Shown piece by piece: positions 1 through 10,715 of a DNA stretch of 64,000 nucleotides (positions are counted from its first letter, which is position 1; the number at the start of each line of letters is the position of its first letter). This DNA is from Adenophora triphylla var. japonica (Eukaryota > Streptophyta > Magnoliopsida > Asterales > Campanulaceae), in the NCBI GenBank assembly GCA_022495995.1, contig JAFEMH010001454.1, positions 372,001 through 436,000 on the forward strand. The letters are read 5' to 3'. The position numbers and the translations under genes were made by a program. The notes beneath the pieces were generated by a model. That model made no database searches and was not told the DNA's origin. It saw only the letters and a list, made by a program, of their open reading frames with translations.

Positions 1-210
1 CGGACGCGTATTAGCCGCCGTATATAACTTCGATCTCATATACTTATATGCAAATGTACGTGCATAACTTATTTACGGCGGCACAAGCCGCCGTATATCA
101 TATATATATATACGGCGGTTTGTACAACCGCCGTATATAGATATGATATACGGCGGACGCGCATCTCCCGCCGTAAATGAGTGCCGTAAATACCCTGCTT
201 TCTTGTAGTG
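1..210. mobile_element. CACTA (En/Spm) transposon terminus
   Basis: The stretch ends in CTTTCTTGTAGTG (198-210), the reverse complement of the usual plant CACTA terminus CACTACAAGAAAG. The sequence inside it is full of short ACGGCGG/CCGCCGT repeats in both orientations, the subterminal repeat pattern of CACTA elements. The DNA right after it (211 onward) matches 10,351 onward almost base for base. The uninterrupted copy reads TTTTATG-GATTTTGAAG, so the element inserted there, and the 3-bp target duplication is probably GAT. The rest of the element lies left of the window, so no transposase can be judged. Confidence 0.8.
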
Positions 211-580
211 GATTTTGAAGACTAATTTGAAAGGATTTAATTGAAAGTGTGTTCAAATTGATAGTATCTTGAAAATTAGTATGATTAGCATCATATTGAC
301 CGATTACTATTATGATAACTGTTGTTATAATTTTGTAACAAATATGAATGATAATATTTGGTCCTAGTTGATTTGGTACTATGACATGAATGTGTAGAAG
401 CTAGTATTATGCTTTTGAAATTATGTGATTGTTAATGTTTTAGTCTTAGAATGTTTTCCTTATGTATGCTCTGTTTTGATAACAAGAGGACTTGCTGGTT
501 GGTTTTGGGAAGAAGAAGACTTGATTTCCTTAGTAAGTCACTTTAAAATTCGGGTCGAATTTTCTTTTAGGGGGAGTGAA
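211..580 (+). other. Internal 3' end of Tekay-like unit with polypurine tract
   Basis: This is the last part of an internal region whose left portion is split off by the CACTA insertion. It matches 10,351-10,715. It ends in the purine-rich AGGGGGAGTGAA (569-580) directly before the LTR start TGTCACGACC, as expected of a polypurine tract priming plus-strand synthesis. The small open frame at 425-607 runs into the LTR and resembles no known protein. Confidence 0.7.
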
Positions 581-3500
581 TGTCACGACCCGAAATATAG
601 GCATTAATTATTATATGCATTTTATATTACTTTTAATATTTAAAATATTTTATGTGAAATATTATTTATGATAATAAATAATAAAATGATTTATTTTATG
701 TTTAAATGATTGTTGAAATTTAGTTATGGACTCATTATAAGTATTTTAACTTATACTTTGATATTTAAAATAAATTATGTGACATAATTATTGTGCTATT
801 GGGTTTAAATAATTTATATTATGATTTAATGAAATTGTGAAGCTTAATTATTGATTTATTATGGGTGAGGTGCTTATGTGCAAAGTATAGAACTTAGGTG
901 ATGTTTGAGTGTGGTGGTTTAAAGTATGAGGTGCCTAAGTGTAACAATGAAATGTTTATTTTCTTATAATTGTGAAAGACTCATTCCCTCATCTTCATCT
1001 TCTTCCTTTTCTCTCTAAACCTCCATGGAAGCCAAGCTTGAGATTTTCTTCAAAAATTCACCCTAAATTCATCTCTTAGTTATTCTTCAAATAAATTACA
1101 CCAAAATGATGAGGAGATCAAGAGGAAGCTATCTATCCAACTAGAATTTATTTTCTATTTCAAAAATAAAAGGCAAGTTATTATACTCCTTTCTTTGTAT
1201 GCATGCTCATATATATGTTTATAAATTGGTTCTTGATATATATACTTGTTTTTGGGAATTTGGTTAAATAATGTGCTTGGGAAGTTTTGGGAGTTAATAA
1301 TAAATTCTTGCATGTATAAATTAGTCAAATTATATACTTGGGAAATTATGGGTAATTATGATAAGATCTTGCATGTCTAATTTAGTTAAATTATCTACTT
1401 GGGAAATTATTGGAAATTATAATAAACTCTTGTATGTGAAATTTAGTTAAAGTATTTGTTTGGGAACAAAAAGGAATTAGGATTTTTATGAAATGGGTAG
1501 GAATGAGTAAATGAAGTGGGTAAATTATTATGATTTCTTTCTTTGTATGTTCAGGGACTAGAATTATAATTGTTACTATGAATATAACTAAGACTTGTGC
1601 TTGGAATGAAAGTAAGTAGAATTTGAGTGAATGGGTGGAATTCTAATATATATTTTTATTAATTGTTGTTGGTAAGATGTAAATCATTTCCTTGAATTAA
1701 AATGAGTTATGTGCATGTTATAGTTATTAATGTCTTGTTATAGACTAAGTTATTTTGGGAACTTTTGGTATATATATTTCCTTGAATCTAAGTGGTAAAT
1801 AATGAAGTTGAAAGTTGAGTGGTAATTTACTTGGTGAACAAAGTAAATGATATTAGAAGGGGTGAAATTTGTATGAAGGATTGGGTATGAGATGTTATAT
1901 GTTTATTTAATTAGTTCTTGAGTAACAAATGTGGTAAAGTGATGCTAATGTCTTAAAAATGAAGTAAAATGAGTATATCATAGCTTGGTACCATTTTAGG
2001 TAATGTTTGGGACTGGTTTACGATGTTTTAAAACAGAGCATTTTGGGGTTATAACTTTTGGTTTTGGCTTTTGGCTAAATCTGCAGTCGGAATTTGGGGG
2101 TGGCACGAGTCGTGCCCACGACTCGTTCTTCATAAGGCCATTCGTTCTGGACCATGGGTCTTGAACCCCACTCATGAGCACGAGTCGTGCCATAAGGGTC
2201 CACTCGTGCTGGACCTAGAAGACTCAAAGGCATGAGTCGTGCCACAGGGCACGAGTCGTGCCCTGTCTTGTAACTCTTGAACTGTTTTTAGAGCTGTGTA
2301 TGTGTAGACCTAATCAAATTGGAACCAAAATGAAACCTCTTTAATATAGATTAAAGTAGAACACTTTAGCTACACAATGATGCCTTAGTTGGTCAAAATG
2401 AAATAGTGGAAGTACTTTAAATAGTATATCGAAATAACTTGATAATTATAGATCGGTTAACTTGTGGAATTCATATTTAATTCATCCGGACTCGGAATTG
2501 AGTGATTCTTGAGTACATTTTGGATAACTTTTCAAGACCTTTTCAATGGACATATTTTCATAAGGTAAAAGTATAATTATTATTCCCAGAATATCTCCTT
2601 TTTACAGCAGAGTTTAGTAAACTATATTTTCAAAACCGGTTAAACTTATAAAATGCATAAGTAATTCATACGAACTCGGAATTGGATGATTCAAGAGTTC
2701 AAATTGAGTATTTTTAGATGATCTTTCAAATGGAATTGGTTTTATAAACTAAAGTTGTAATTATCAATTCCAGATATTCTATTTTGCTATTATGGTGTGC
2801 TTATGTGTAGTATGTGTGATACTTCTTAACATGGATGATATTGTAACATGACTTGTTATAGATTAAATAATGTTTTGACATATGAAGTTTATTATAAGGA
2901 AGTTTGTCTAAGATTTGGATCAAAGTATGTGGAAGCAATGTGCATTCTTGAGTTGTGATATTTCCTTTTAAATATGATTTTATATCATGAATTGTTATTA
3001 TAAATGTGTAGACCTTATGTGTTGCACATCTTGGACTTGTTGGACTATTTGAAATATGATTGATAGGATTCCCTACTTTGGAATTCCTGAGTTAATTGAA
3101 TTGATTCAAGGATTGTTTAGCTTTCATGCTATTTATGTTGAGTACTTGTTATAGTAAATGTGTAGACCTTATGTGTTGCACATCTTGAATTTGTTGTATT
3201 ACTTGGAATGTAAATAATATGGTTCCCTACTTTGGAATTCCTAAGTGATTGAATTTGGCTCAAGAGTTGTTAGCCTTCGTGCTATTGATGTTGAATACTT
3301 GTTATAGTATTGTTAGCTTTATGCTATACTTGTTGTATGTATCCCTACTTTGGATCATACATTATTTGGTTGAGCAAGTACGTCGTTATTATGCTTAACT
3401 AGTTAAAGTCCAGCTGGTACTTGTTGTTAAGCAATGTTATGGTATTATAATGGCACCGAGCCAAGTTCATTATAACTCATACATTGTTGTTTATAACCCA

Positions 3501-4423
3501 CCATAGGCCATGGTTTGGGATTCGTGGGCTAGCTTTCCTTTTGAGGAAAGGTTCTAGTTGCATAAGTGGGATATGACTGTGTGTCATTAGGCCCAATCTT
3601 GTTGTTCTTGTTATGGTTTCGGAACCGCTTCATCAACTGCTGCTGCTGCTCAGAGTTGGATATCCTTTTGAGGATAAACCTTGGCTAGTATCCTTCTAAG
3701 TGTTACATTATTGCACCTATGTGTTGTTGTGATGTATTTATGATGAGTTGGTCGTTGTTTCCAACCGGTATGGGACGGTTGGCGACAGGGAGCCTCTCAT
3801 ATTATGTGGGTATGTGTTTTCATTATATGAACTGCTTTTATGTTATAAATGTGAAATCTATATGAAGATATGTATGTCTTATATGAATTGCATATCATCT
3901 TGTTGCATATATAATAACTTGTTGAGATTTATCTCACCCCGTCCCCTTTAAATGTTTTAGACAAGAGCAATCCAGGGTTTAGAACCGGTTGAGGTTCGAG
4001 GAGGATGCCAGTGTGGGGTTTATATTTTGGGTAAGATTTGCTGTGGTTACATTACGTAAATGTGACCCAAGGGGTAGTACACCCGAGACGGTTTTTGTAA
4101 TCATTTATTTTGATATCTCCTTGGTGGAGCTTGTGTAATTATAAACCTTTGGTTTCAAACTTCGAAGTGTTAAGTTTTGTAAATGTTGTAACTAAGTTAG
4201 TTTTAAAGTTATTTTATGTTTTATTCCCTTTTCCTCCAAGTGGAGATGCTCCAAGTGAATAGTTGGTGGTATAAGTTTAGTTGTTTTCAAGTTTTTCTTT
4301 AAAGTTAAACATATTTTTATATCAAATTTTTAGAAAGGCATTTCGATTTTTTTTTAAAATAGGCGTCTCTAGTTAGCGACCCAGGCGTGGGGCCAAGTAG
4401 GTCAACGGTTCGGGGTCGCGACA
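581..4423 (+). repeat. LTR1 of Tekay-like element
   Basis: This full-length LTR of 3,843 bp starts TG and ends CA. Its terminal words TGTCACGACCC and GGGTCGCGACA are near inverted repeats. It is AT-rich except for a cluster of GGCACGAGTCGTGCC-type inverted repeats at 2,102-2,263. It also has several diverged internal repeats of a TACTTTGGAATTCC segment. No convincing ORF is present; the open frames inside are short and shared with the other copies only because the DNA is duplicated. Confidence 0.8.
2102..2263. repeat. Cluster of GGCACGAGTCGTGCC inverted repeats (LTR1)
   Basis: Four near-perfect inverted repeats lie at 2102-2116, about 2178-2191, 2229-2243 and 2248-2263, with half sites such as CACGACTCG between them. 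The homologous stretches of LTR2 (6,798-6,960) and LTR3 (12,238-12,421) and the inverted solo LTR (15,020-15,205) have the same words in different numbers. LTR3 has an additional unit, GGCACGAGTCGTGCC followed by AATA, that LTR1 lacks. Confidence 0.75.
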
Positions 4424-4425
4424 GT

Positions 4426-4437
4426 TGGTATCAGAGC
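4426..4437 (+). other. Primer-binding site, tRNA-iMet type
   Basis: TGGTATCAGAGC, 2 nt after the LTR end, is complementary to the 3' end of plant initiator tRNA-Met. It is the standard site for first-strand priming in many Ty3/gypsy and Ty1/copia elements. The same site follows LTR2 at 9120-9131. Confidence 0.85.
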
Positions 4438-4480
4438 TTAGGTTGTAAATAGACTAGTGTGTCTACGTGGCCTAGGAGGG

Positions 4481-5854
4481 TGATGAGTGAGTTTTACACT
4501 CATCCATTGAATACTTTATGAACTTATACTTAGCTTAATCCTTGAGTTTTGTGTGTTTTAATGGATGTTTTAGTGTTTTTTAGTTTTCAGTGGTTCAATT
4601 GAAGAGTTGAGGAAATTGGAAGCATTTTGTGAATAAATCAAGGGTCAAAATGGAACGTTGCAATTGTGGGACGGACCGAATTCAAATGGGTTCTAAGCAT
4701 TACAAGGCAGGTTGGCCGGCCAATGAAGCTAGGAGCTGGGCCAATGGAGATGACTTGGCTTAAGGATTGCAAGGATGGGCCCAAGGATGAAGAAGCTGGG
4801 CCAAGGCAAGGGAGGAAAATGGCCACATATTTCTGTTGATGTGGGCGGTCGCTCAGGTTTCTTGGGCGGCCGCGCATGAGGAGTTTTTTTGAAAGCCAAA
4901 TCCTTCTGTCGATGTGGGCGACCGCTGAGGATTGATATGGGCGACCGCCCAAGTGGCGATTTGCAGACGGATCCAAGGCGGATTGGAACGGACGTGGGTT
5001 AATTTTGCCTATTAATGGTGACTGTTCATGGTTTTAACAGAGGATAATTACAGCCGGGGGTTTTTGGAAAAGACAATATATATATTTTCAAACAGAATCT
5101 CTATTTTTTTCATCACTTATCATCTTTTTATTATTTTCCTCTCTTCAATTTTCTTGGTGTTCTTGATTGTAATGGATAGCTAAACTTCTTGTTCTTGGAA
5201 TTGGAGGTAACAATTTATGTTTTGAGTTTTATTTTTCATCGTTTTCATTGTATTACTTGGGATTATCAAGTAGCTTTTTAATGGAATTTTAGAATCTTTA
5301 TGTTGAATGCATAATTGTTCTTGAATAATCTAGAATTTCAATTGTGAATCGCCAAATTTACAATTGAAATTAGTCTTTGCTTGATAGTAACAATTTGTTG
5401 AATCCCCGCCAAAAGATTCATAAGAATTGTGGTTTTTTGTTGTTCTTAAGTTCTAAATGGGTTTCTAATTAATCTATAAACGGGCCAAGGGAATAGATTA
5501 ATTGGGAACACTTGATTTCAAATCACCCGCCTAAGTGTCCCAATCATAATTTTGTAAGAACAAAACCCCAAGTATACTTTGATTGATGAACCTTGAAACT
5601 TGAGCATAATTGTGAAGCCAATTCCGGGAATTTTGTCTTATTATTGAAACCGCATTTATAACAAATTTAGTTAATTTTGCAAAAGCATTAGTTTTGAAAA
5701 CAACAAATTCTTCATTTTAAAAATCTTTGTCATAGCAATAATTTTACATACTTTAAATTCGTGTCTCGGTGGTTCGACCCTACTTACCCTATCTACAAAT
5801 CAATTGTAGGTAGTTTGAGTTGGAAATTTTCTTTTGACATTTCGACAGTTGTCA
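4481..5854. mobile_element. Solo LTR (1,374 bp) with GAGGG target duplication
   Basis: It begins TGATGAGTGAG and ends GACAGTTGTCA, flanked by GAGGG at 4476-4480 and 5855-5859. The empty site is seen in the sister copy at 9,161-9,180 (CCTAGGAGGGTAGTTAAG), which proves an insertion and gives its exact ends. It holds no internal region, so it is a solo LTR left by LTR-LTR recombination. It carries four GGGCG-NN-CGC words between 4,851 and 4,951 and a TATATATAT stretch near 5,080. The family is not certain; an Athila/Tat-like origin is possible. Confidence 0.85.
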
Positions 5855-5985
5855 GAGGGTAGTTAAGTATAAGTTAGTGACGTTAAATGATTATTGCAGG
5901 TACTAAGACATCAAGGGTAGATGTTTAGATTAAGAGGGAGAGTGTGATAACTAACCTGAGTGTTTGATGCAGGGTAATTTGTGAA

Positions 5986-6408
5986 ATGGCCAGAAATCCG
6001 TCATTAGAGGTATATTACCTGTCTCAGGGGGCTCGTATTCTTATAGATCCTGATTCGTCTCATTTATTTGTGTCATTTCATTTTGCTTTTACTTGGCATA
6101 AATTACTTGAGATGTTACTATATGTGTTAGAGGTTTCTACTCCTATGGGAGAGTGCTTCGAATCTTCTATGATTTACCATGGTTGTGACGTGGTTATAAG
6201 TGGGCACGTATTACCAGTCAATTTAGTAGAGTTACCAATTCATGATTTTGATGTTATACTTGGCATGGATTGGTTGGGTTGTTGTCATGCATTAGTAGAC
6301 TGTCGTAAGAAGCGAGTCTCAATTGCTATGCCTGATTTACCTATGTTTATGTTTGATGCGGATAAGTCCTTATTTGGTATTCATGTTATATTTGCATTAA
6401 AGACTTGA
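5986..6408 (+). pseudogene. Retropepsin-like protease fragment, copy A
   Basis: A 140-residue open frame resembling the aspartic protease segment (RVP_2 type) of Ty3/gypsy polyproteins. Visible family features are an ILIDP-SSH block around residues 19-26, STPMGE near 51-56, and DFDVILGMDWL near 88-98, followed by the DCRKKRV segment. The active-site loop normally has glycine after DP (or DSG/DTG). Here it is D-P-D-S, so the catalytic loop is probably dead. It is not joined to a gag or reverse transcriptase; the internal region runs straight into the truncated LTR2. It is probably a relic carried along in a non-autonomous unit. The frame is open in both copies, which may just reflect recent duplication. 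Confidence 0.7.
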
Positions 6409-6520
6409 AAATTGTTGTTTAAAAGGTGTGAAGCTTACTTAGTTTATGATTGTGTGATTTACGTGAGTGTTTATTTATTGACGTCTCATGATAGAGACCA
6501 GATATATGAGACACTTGGTG

Positions 6521-9117
6521 ATTTACTTGGTGAACAAAGTAAATGATATTAGAAGGGGTGAAATTTGTATGAAGGATTGGATATGAGATGTTATATGTTT
6601 ATTTAATTTGTTCTTGAGTAACAAATGTGGTAAAGTGATGCTAATGTCTTAAAAATGAAGTAAAATGAGTATATCATAGCTTGTTACCATTTTGGGTAAT
6701 GTTTGGGACTGGTTTACGATGTTTTAAAATAGAGCATTTTGGGGTTATAACTTTTGGTTTTGGCTTTTGGCTAAATCTGCAGTCGGAATTTGGGGGTGGC
6801 ACAAGTTGTGCCAATAGGCACGAGTCGTGCCCACGACTCGTTCTTCATAAGGCCATTCGTTCTGGACCATGGGTCTTGAACCCCACTCGTGAGCACGAGT
6901 CGTGCCATAAGGGTCCACTCGTGCTGGACCTAGAAGACTCAAAGACACGAGTCGTGCCCTGTCCTATAACTCATGAACTTTTTTTAGAGCTGTGTAGACC
7001 TAATCAAATTGGAACCAAAATGAAACCTCTTTAGTGTAGATTAAAGTAGAACACTTTAGCTACACAATGATTCCTTAGTTGGTCAAAATGAAATAGTAAA
7101 AAAACTTTAAATAGTATACGGAAATAACTTGATAATTATAGATCGGTTAACTTGTGGAATTCATATTTAATTCATCCGGACTCGGAATTGAGTGATACTT
7201 GAGTCCATTTTGGATAACTTTTCAAGACCTTTTCAATGGACATATTTTCATAAGGTAAAAGTATAATTATTATTCCCAGAATGTCTCCTTTTTACAGCAG
7301 AGTTTAGTAAACTATTTTCAAAACCGGTTAAACTTATAAAATGCATAAGTAATTCATACGAACTCGGAATTGGATGATTCAAGAGTTCAAATTGAGTATT
7401 TTTAGATGATATTTTAAATGGAATTGGTTTTATAAACTAAAGTTGTAATGATCAATTCCAGATATTCTATTTTGCTATTATGGTGTGCTTATGTGTAGTA
7501 TGTGTGATACTTCTTAACATGGATGATATTGTAACATGACTTGTTATAGATTAAATAATATTTTGACATATGAAGTTTATTATAAGGAAGTTGGTCTACG
7601 ATTTGGATCAAAGTATGTGCAAGCAATGTGCATTCTTGAGTTGTGATATTGCCTTTTAAATATGATTTTATATCATGAATTGTTATTATAAATGTGTAGA
7701 CCTTATGTGTTGCACATCTTGGACTTGTTGGACTATTTGAAATATGATTGATAGGATTCCCTACTTTGGAATTCCTGAGTTAATTGAATTGATTCAAGGA
7801 TTGTTTAGCTTTCATGCTATTTATGTTGAGTACTTGTTATAGTAAATGTGTAGACCTTATGTGTTGCACATCTTGAATTTGTTGTATTACTTGGAATGTA
7901 AATAATAGGGTTCCCTACTTTGGAATTCCTAAGTTGATTGAATTTGGCTCAAGAGTTGTTAGCCTTCGTGCTATTGATGTTGAATACTTGTTATAGTATT
8001 GTTAGCTTTATGCTATACTTGTTGTATGTATCCCTACTTTGGATCATACATTATTTGGTTGAGCAAGTACGTCGTTATTGTGCTTAACTAGTTAAATTCC
8101 AGCTGGTACTTATTGTTAAGAAATGTTATGATATTATAATGGCACCGAGCCATGTTCATTATAATTCATACATTGTTGTTTATAACCCACCATAGGCCAT
8201 GGTATGGGATTCGTGGGCTAGCTTTCCTTTTGACGAAAGGTTCTAGTTGCACAAGTGGGATATGACTGTGTGTCATTAGGCCCAATCTTGTTGTTCTTGT
8301 TATGGTTCCGGAACCGCTTCATCAACTGCTGCTGCTGCTCAGAGTTGGATATCCTTTTGAGGATAAACCTTGGCTAGTATCCTTCTAAGTGTTACATTAT
8401 TGCACCTATGTGTTGTTGTGATGTATTTATGATGAGTTGGTCGTTGTTTCCAACCGGTATGGGACGGTTGGCGACAGGGAGCCTCTCATATTATGTGGGT
8501 ATGTGTTTTCATTATATGAACTGCTTTTATGTTATAAATGTGAAATCTATATGAAGATATGTATGCCTTATATGAATTGCATATCATCTTGTTGCATATA
8601 TAATAACTTGTTAAGATTTATCTCACCCCGTCCCCTTTAAATGTTTTAGACAGGAGCAATCCAGGGTTTAGAACCGGTTGAGGTTCGAGGAGGACGCCAG
8701 TGTGGGGTTTATATTTTGGGTAAGATTTGTTGTGGTTACATTACGTAAATGTGACCCAAGGGGTAGTATACCCGAGACGGTTTTTGCAATCATTTATTTT
8801 GATATCTCCTTGGTGGAGCTTGTGTAATTATAAACCTTTGGTTTCAAACTTCGAAGTGTTAACTTTTGTAAATGTTGTAACTAAGTTAGTTTTAAAGTTA
8901 TTTTATGTTTTATTCCCTTTTCCTCCAAGTTGAGATGCTCCAAGTTAATAGTTGGAGGTATAAGTTTAGTTGTTTTCAAGTTTTTCTTTAAAGTTAAACA
9001 GGTTTTTATATCAAATTTTTAGAAAGGACATTTCGAAAAAGTTTTTTTTAATATATGCGTCTCCAGTTCGCGACCCGGGCGTGGGGCCAAGTAGGTCTAT
9101 GGTTCGGGGTCGTGACA
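6521..9117 (+). repeat. LTR2, lacking its first ~1.25 kb
   Basis: From TTTACTTGGTGAACAAAG onward it matches LTR1 from about 1,826 to the end, finishing CGTGACA. The start is fused to the internal sequence ACACTTGGTGA, which in copy B (9,83x) continues GTTAAGAAATT. A deletion therefore removed the 3' end of internal A and the 5' third of the LTR, with the short shared word CTTGGTGA at the breakpoints. Confidence 0.8.
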
Positions 9118-9300
9118 GTTGGTATCAGAGCTTAGATTGTAAATAGACTAGTGTGTCTACGTGACCTAGGAGGGTAGTTAAGTATAAGTGAGTGACGTTA
9201 AATGATTATTGCGTGTACTAAGACATCAAGGGTAGATGTTTAGATTAAGAGGGAGAGTGTGATAACTAACCTGAGTGTTTGATGCAGGGTAATTTGTGAA

Positions 9301-9723
9301 ATGGCCAGAAATCCGTCATTAGAGGTATATTACCGGTCTCAGGGGGCTCGTATTCTTATAGATCCTGAGTCGTCTCATTTATTTGTATCATTTCATTTTG
9401 CTTTTACTTTGCATAAATTACTTGAGATGTTACTATATGTGTTAGAGGTTTCTACTCCTATGGGAGAGTGCTTCGAATCTTCTATGATTTACCATGGTTG
9501 TGACGTGGTTATATGTGGGCACGTATTACCAATCAATTTAGTAGAGTTACCAATTCATGATTTTGATGTTATACTTGGCATGGATTGGTTGGGTTGTTGT
9601 CATGCATTAGTAGACTGTCGTAAGAAGCGAGTCTCATTTGCTATGCCTGATTTACCTATGTTTATGTTTGATGCAGATAAGTCCTTATTTGGTATTCATG
9701 TTATATTTGCAATAAAGACTTGA
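9301..9723 (+). pseudogene. Retropepsin-like protease fragment, copy B
   Basis: Near-identical to 5986-6408 with a handful of substitutions. The active-site loop reads D-P-E-S, where copy A has D-P-D-S. Both differ from the expected D-P-G-S, so the glycine was changed before or independently in each copy. The flanking leader (9,172-9,300) equals that of copy A after its solo LTR. The start is the first ATG of the frame; whether it is ever translated is unknown. Confidence 0.7.
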
Positions 9724-10715
9724 AAATTGTTGTTTAAAAGGTGTGAAGGTTACTTAGTTTATGATTGTGTGATTTACATGAGTGTTTATTTATTGACGTC
9801 TCATGATAGAGACCAGATATATGAGACACTTGGTGAGTTAAGAAATTATTCCTAGTAATCCCAGATTTAATATTTTCGGGACTGGTGCATTATAGGATGT
9901 ATTAAAAATCAATCCAACTTTGGTTCATTATAACTAAACCATCCGGGTTCGTAATTTGATATCCCGATCGTGAATTTATCTTCAAGTAACTAATTATGTG
10001 CTTGAATGTGTTTAGATGGTTTAATCATGAGTACTAATACCATGTTGATGTATTGTTATCCCGATTGTGGATTTGAATATTTTGGTTGAATTTAAAGAAT
10101 GAAATGAATTCGATACTAATAATTCCTGATATTTATTATACTTATTTAATACTCTTAATGTGAGTACGATATATCAGAGTTTGGATTGTGGCTCTAAAAT
10201 TGGAGATGCTAGTAATTCTTAACAATTGAAGTATGAAAGAGGTCGTGTATGTGTTTCAATAATTGTATAAAGTTTATTTTTATTGCATTTGCTTTGTTCA
10301 TATTGTGTGTAAGAGTAACCTTGTAAAGATGAGTATAATTTTATGGATTTTGAAGACTAATTTGAAAGGATTTAATTGAAAGTGTGTTCAAATTGATAGT
10401 ATCTTGAAAATTAGTATGATTAGCATCATATTGACCGATTACTATTATGATAACTGTTGTTATAATTTTGTAACAAATATGAATGATAATATTTGGTCCT
10501 AGTTGATTTGGTACTATGACATGAATGTGTAGAAGCTAGTATTATGCTTTTGAAATTATGTGATTGTTAATGTTTTAGTCTTAGAATGTTTTCCTTATGT
10601 ATGCTCTGTTTTGATAACAAGAGGACTTGCTGGTTGGTTTTGGAAAGAAGAAGACTTGATTTCCTTAGTAAGTCACTTTAAAATTCGGGTCGAATTTTCT
10701 TTTAGGGGGAGTGAA
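9724..10715 (+). other. Non-coding internal region B with polypurine tract
   Basis: About 1 kb of AT-rich sequence with no recognisable Ty3/gypsy domain, where an intact element would carry reverse transcriptase, RNase H and integrase. It ends in the polypurine tract AGGGGGAGTGAA (10704-10715) directly before LTR3. The part from 10,351 duplicates 211-580 and shows the empty CACTA target site. Confidence 0.7.

Noticed and set aside
2102..2263. CRISPR-like spaced repeats
   Set aside because: The words are short inverted repeats with irregular spacing in a plant LTR; no CRISPR context.
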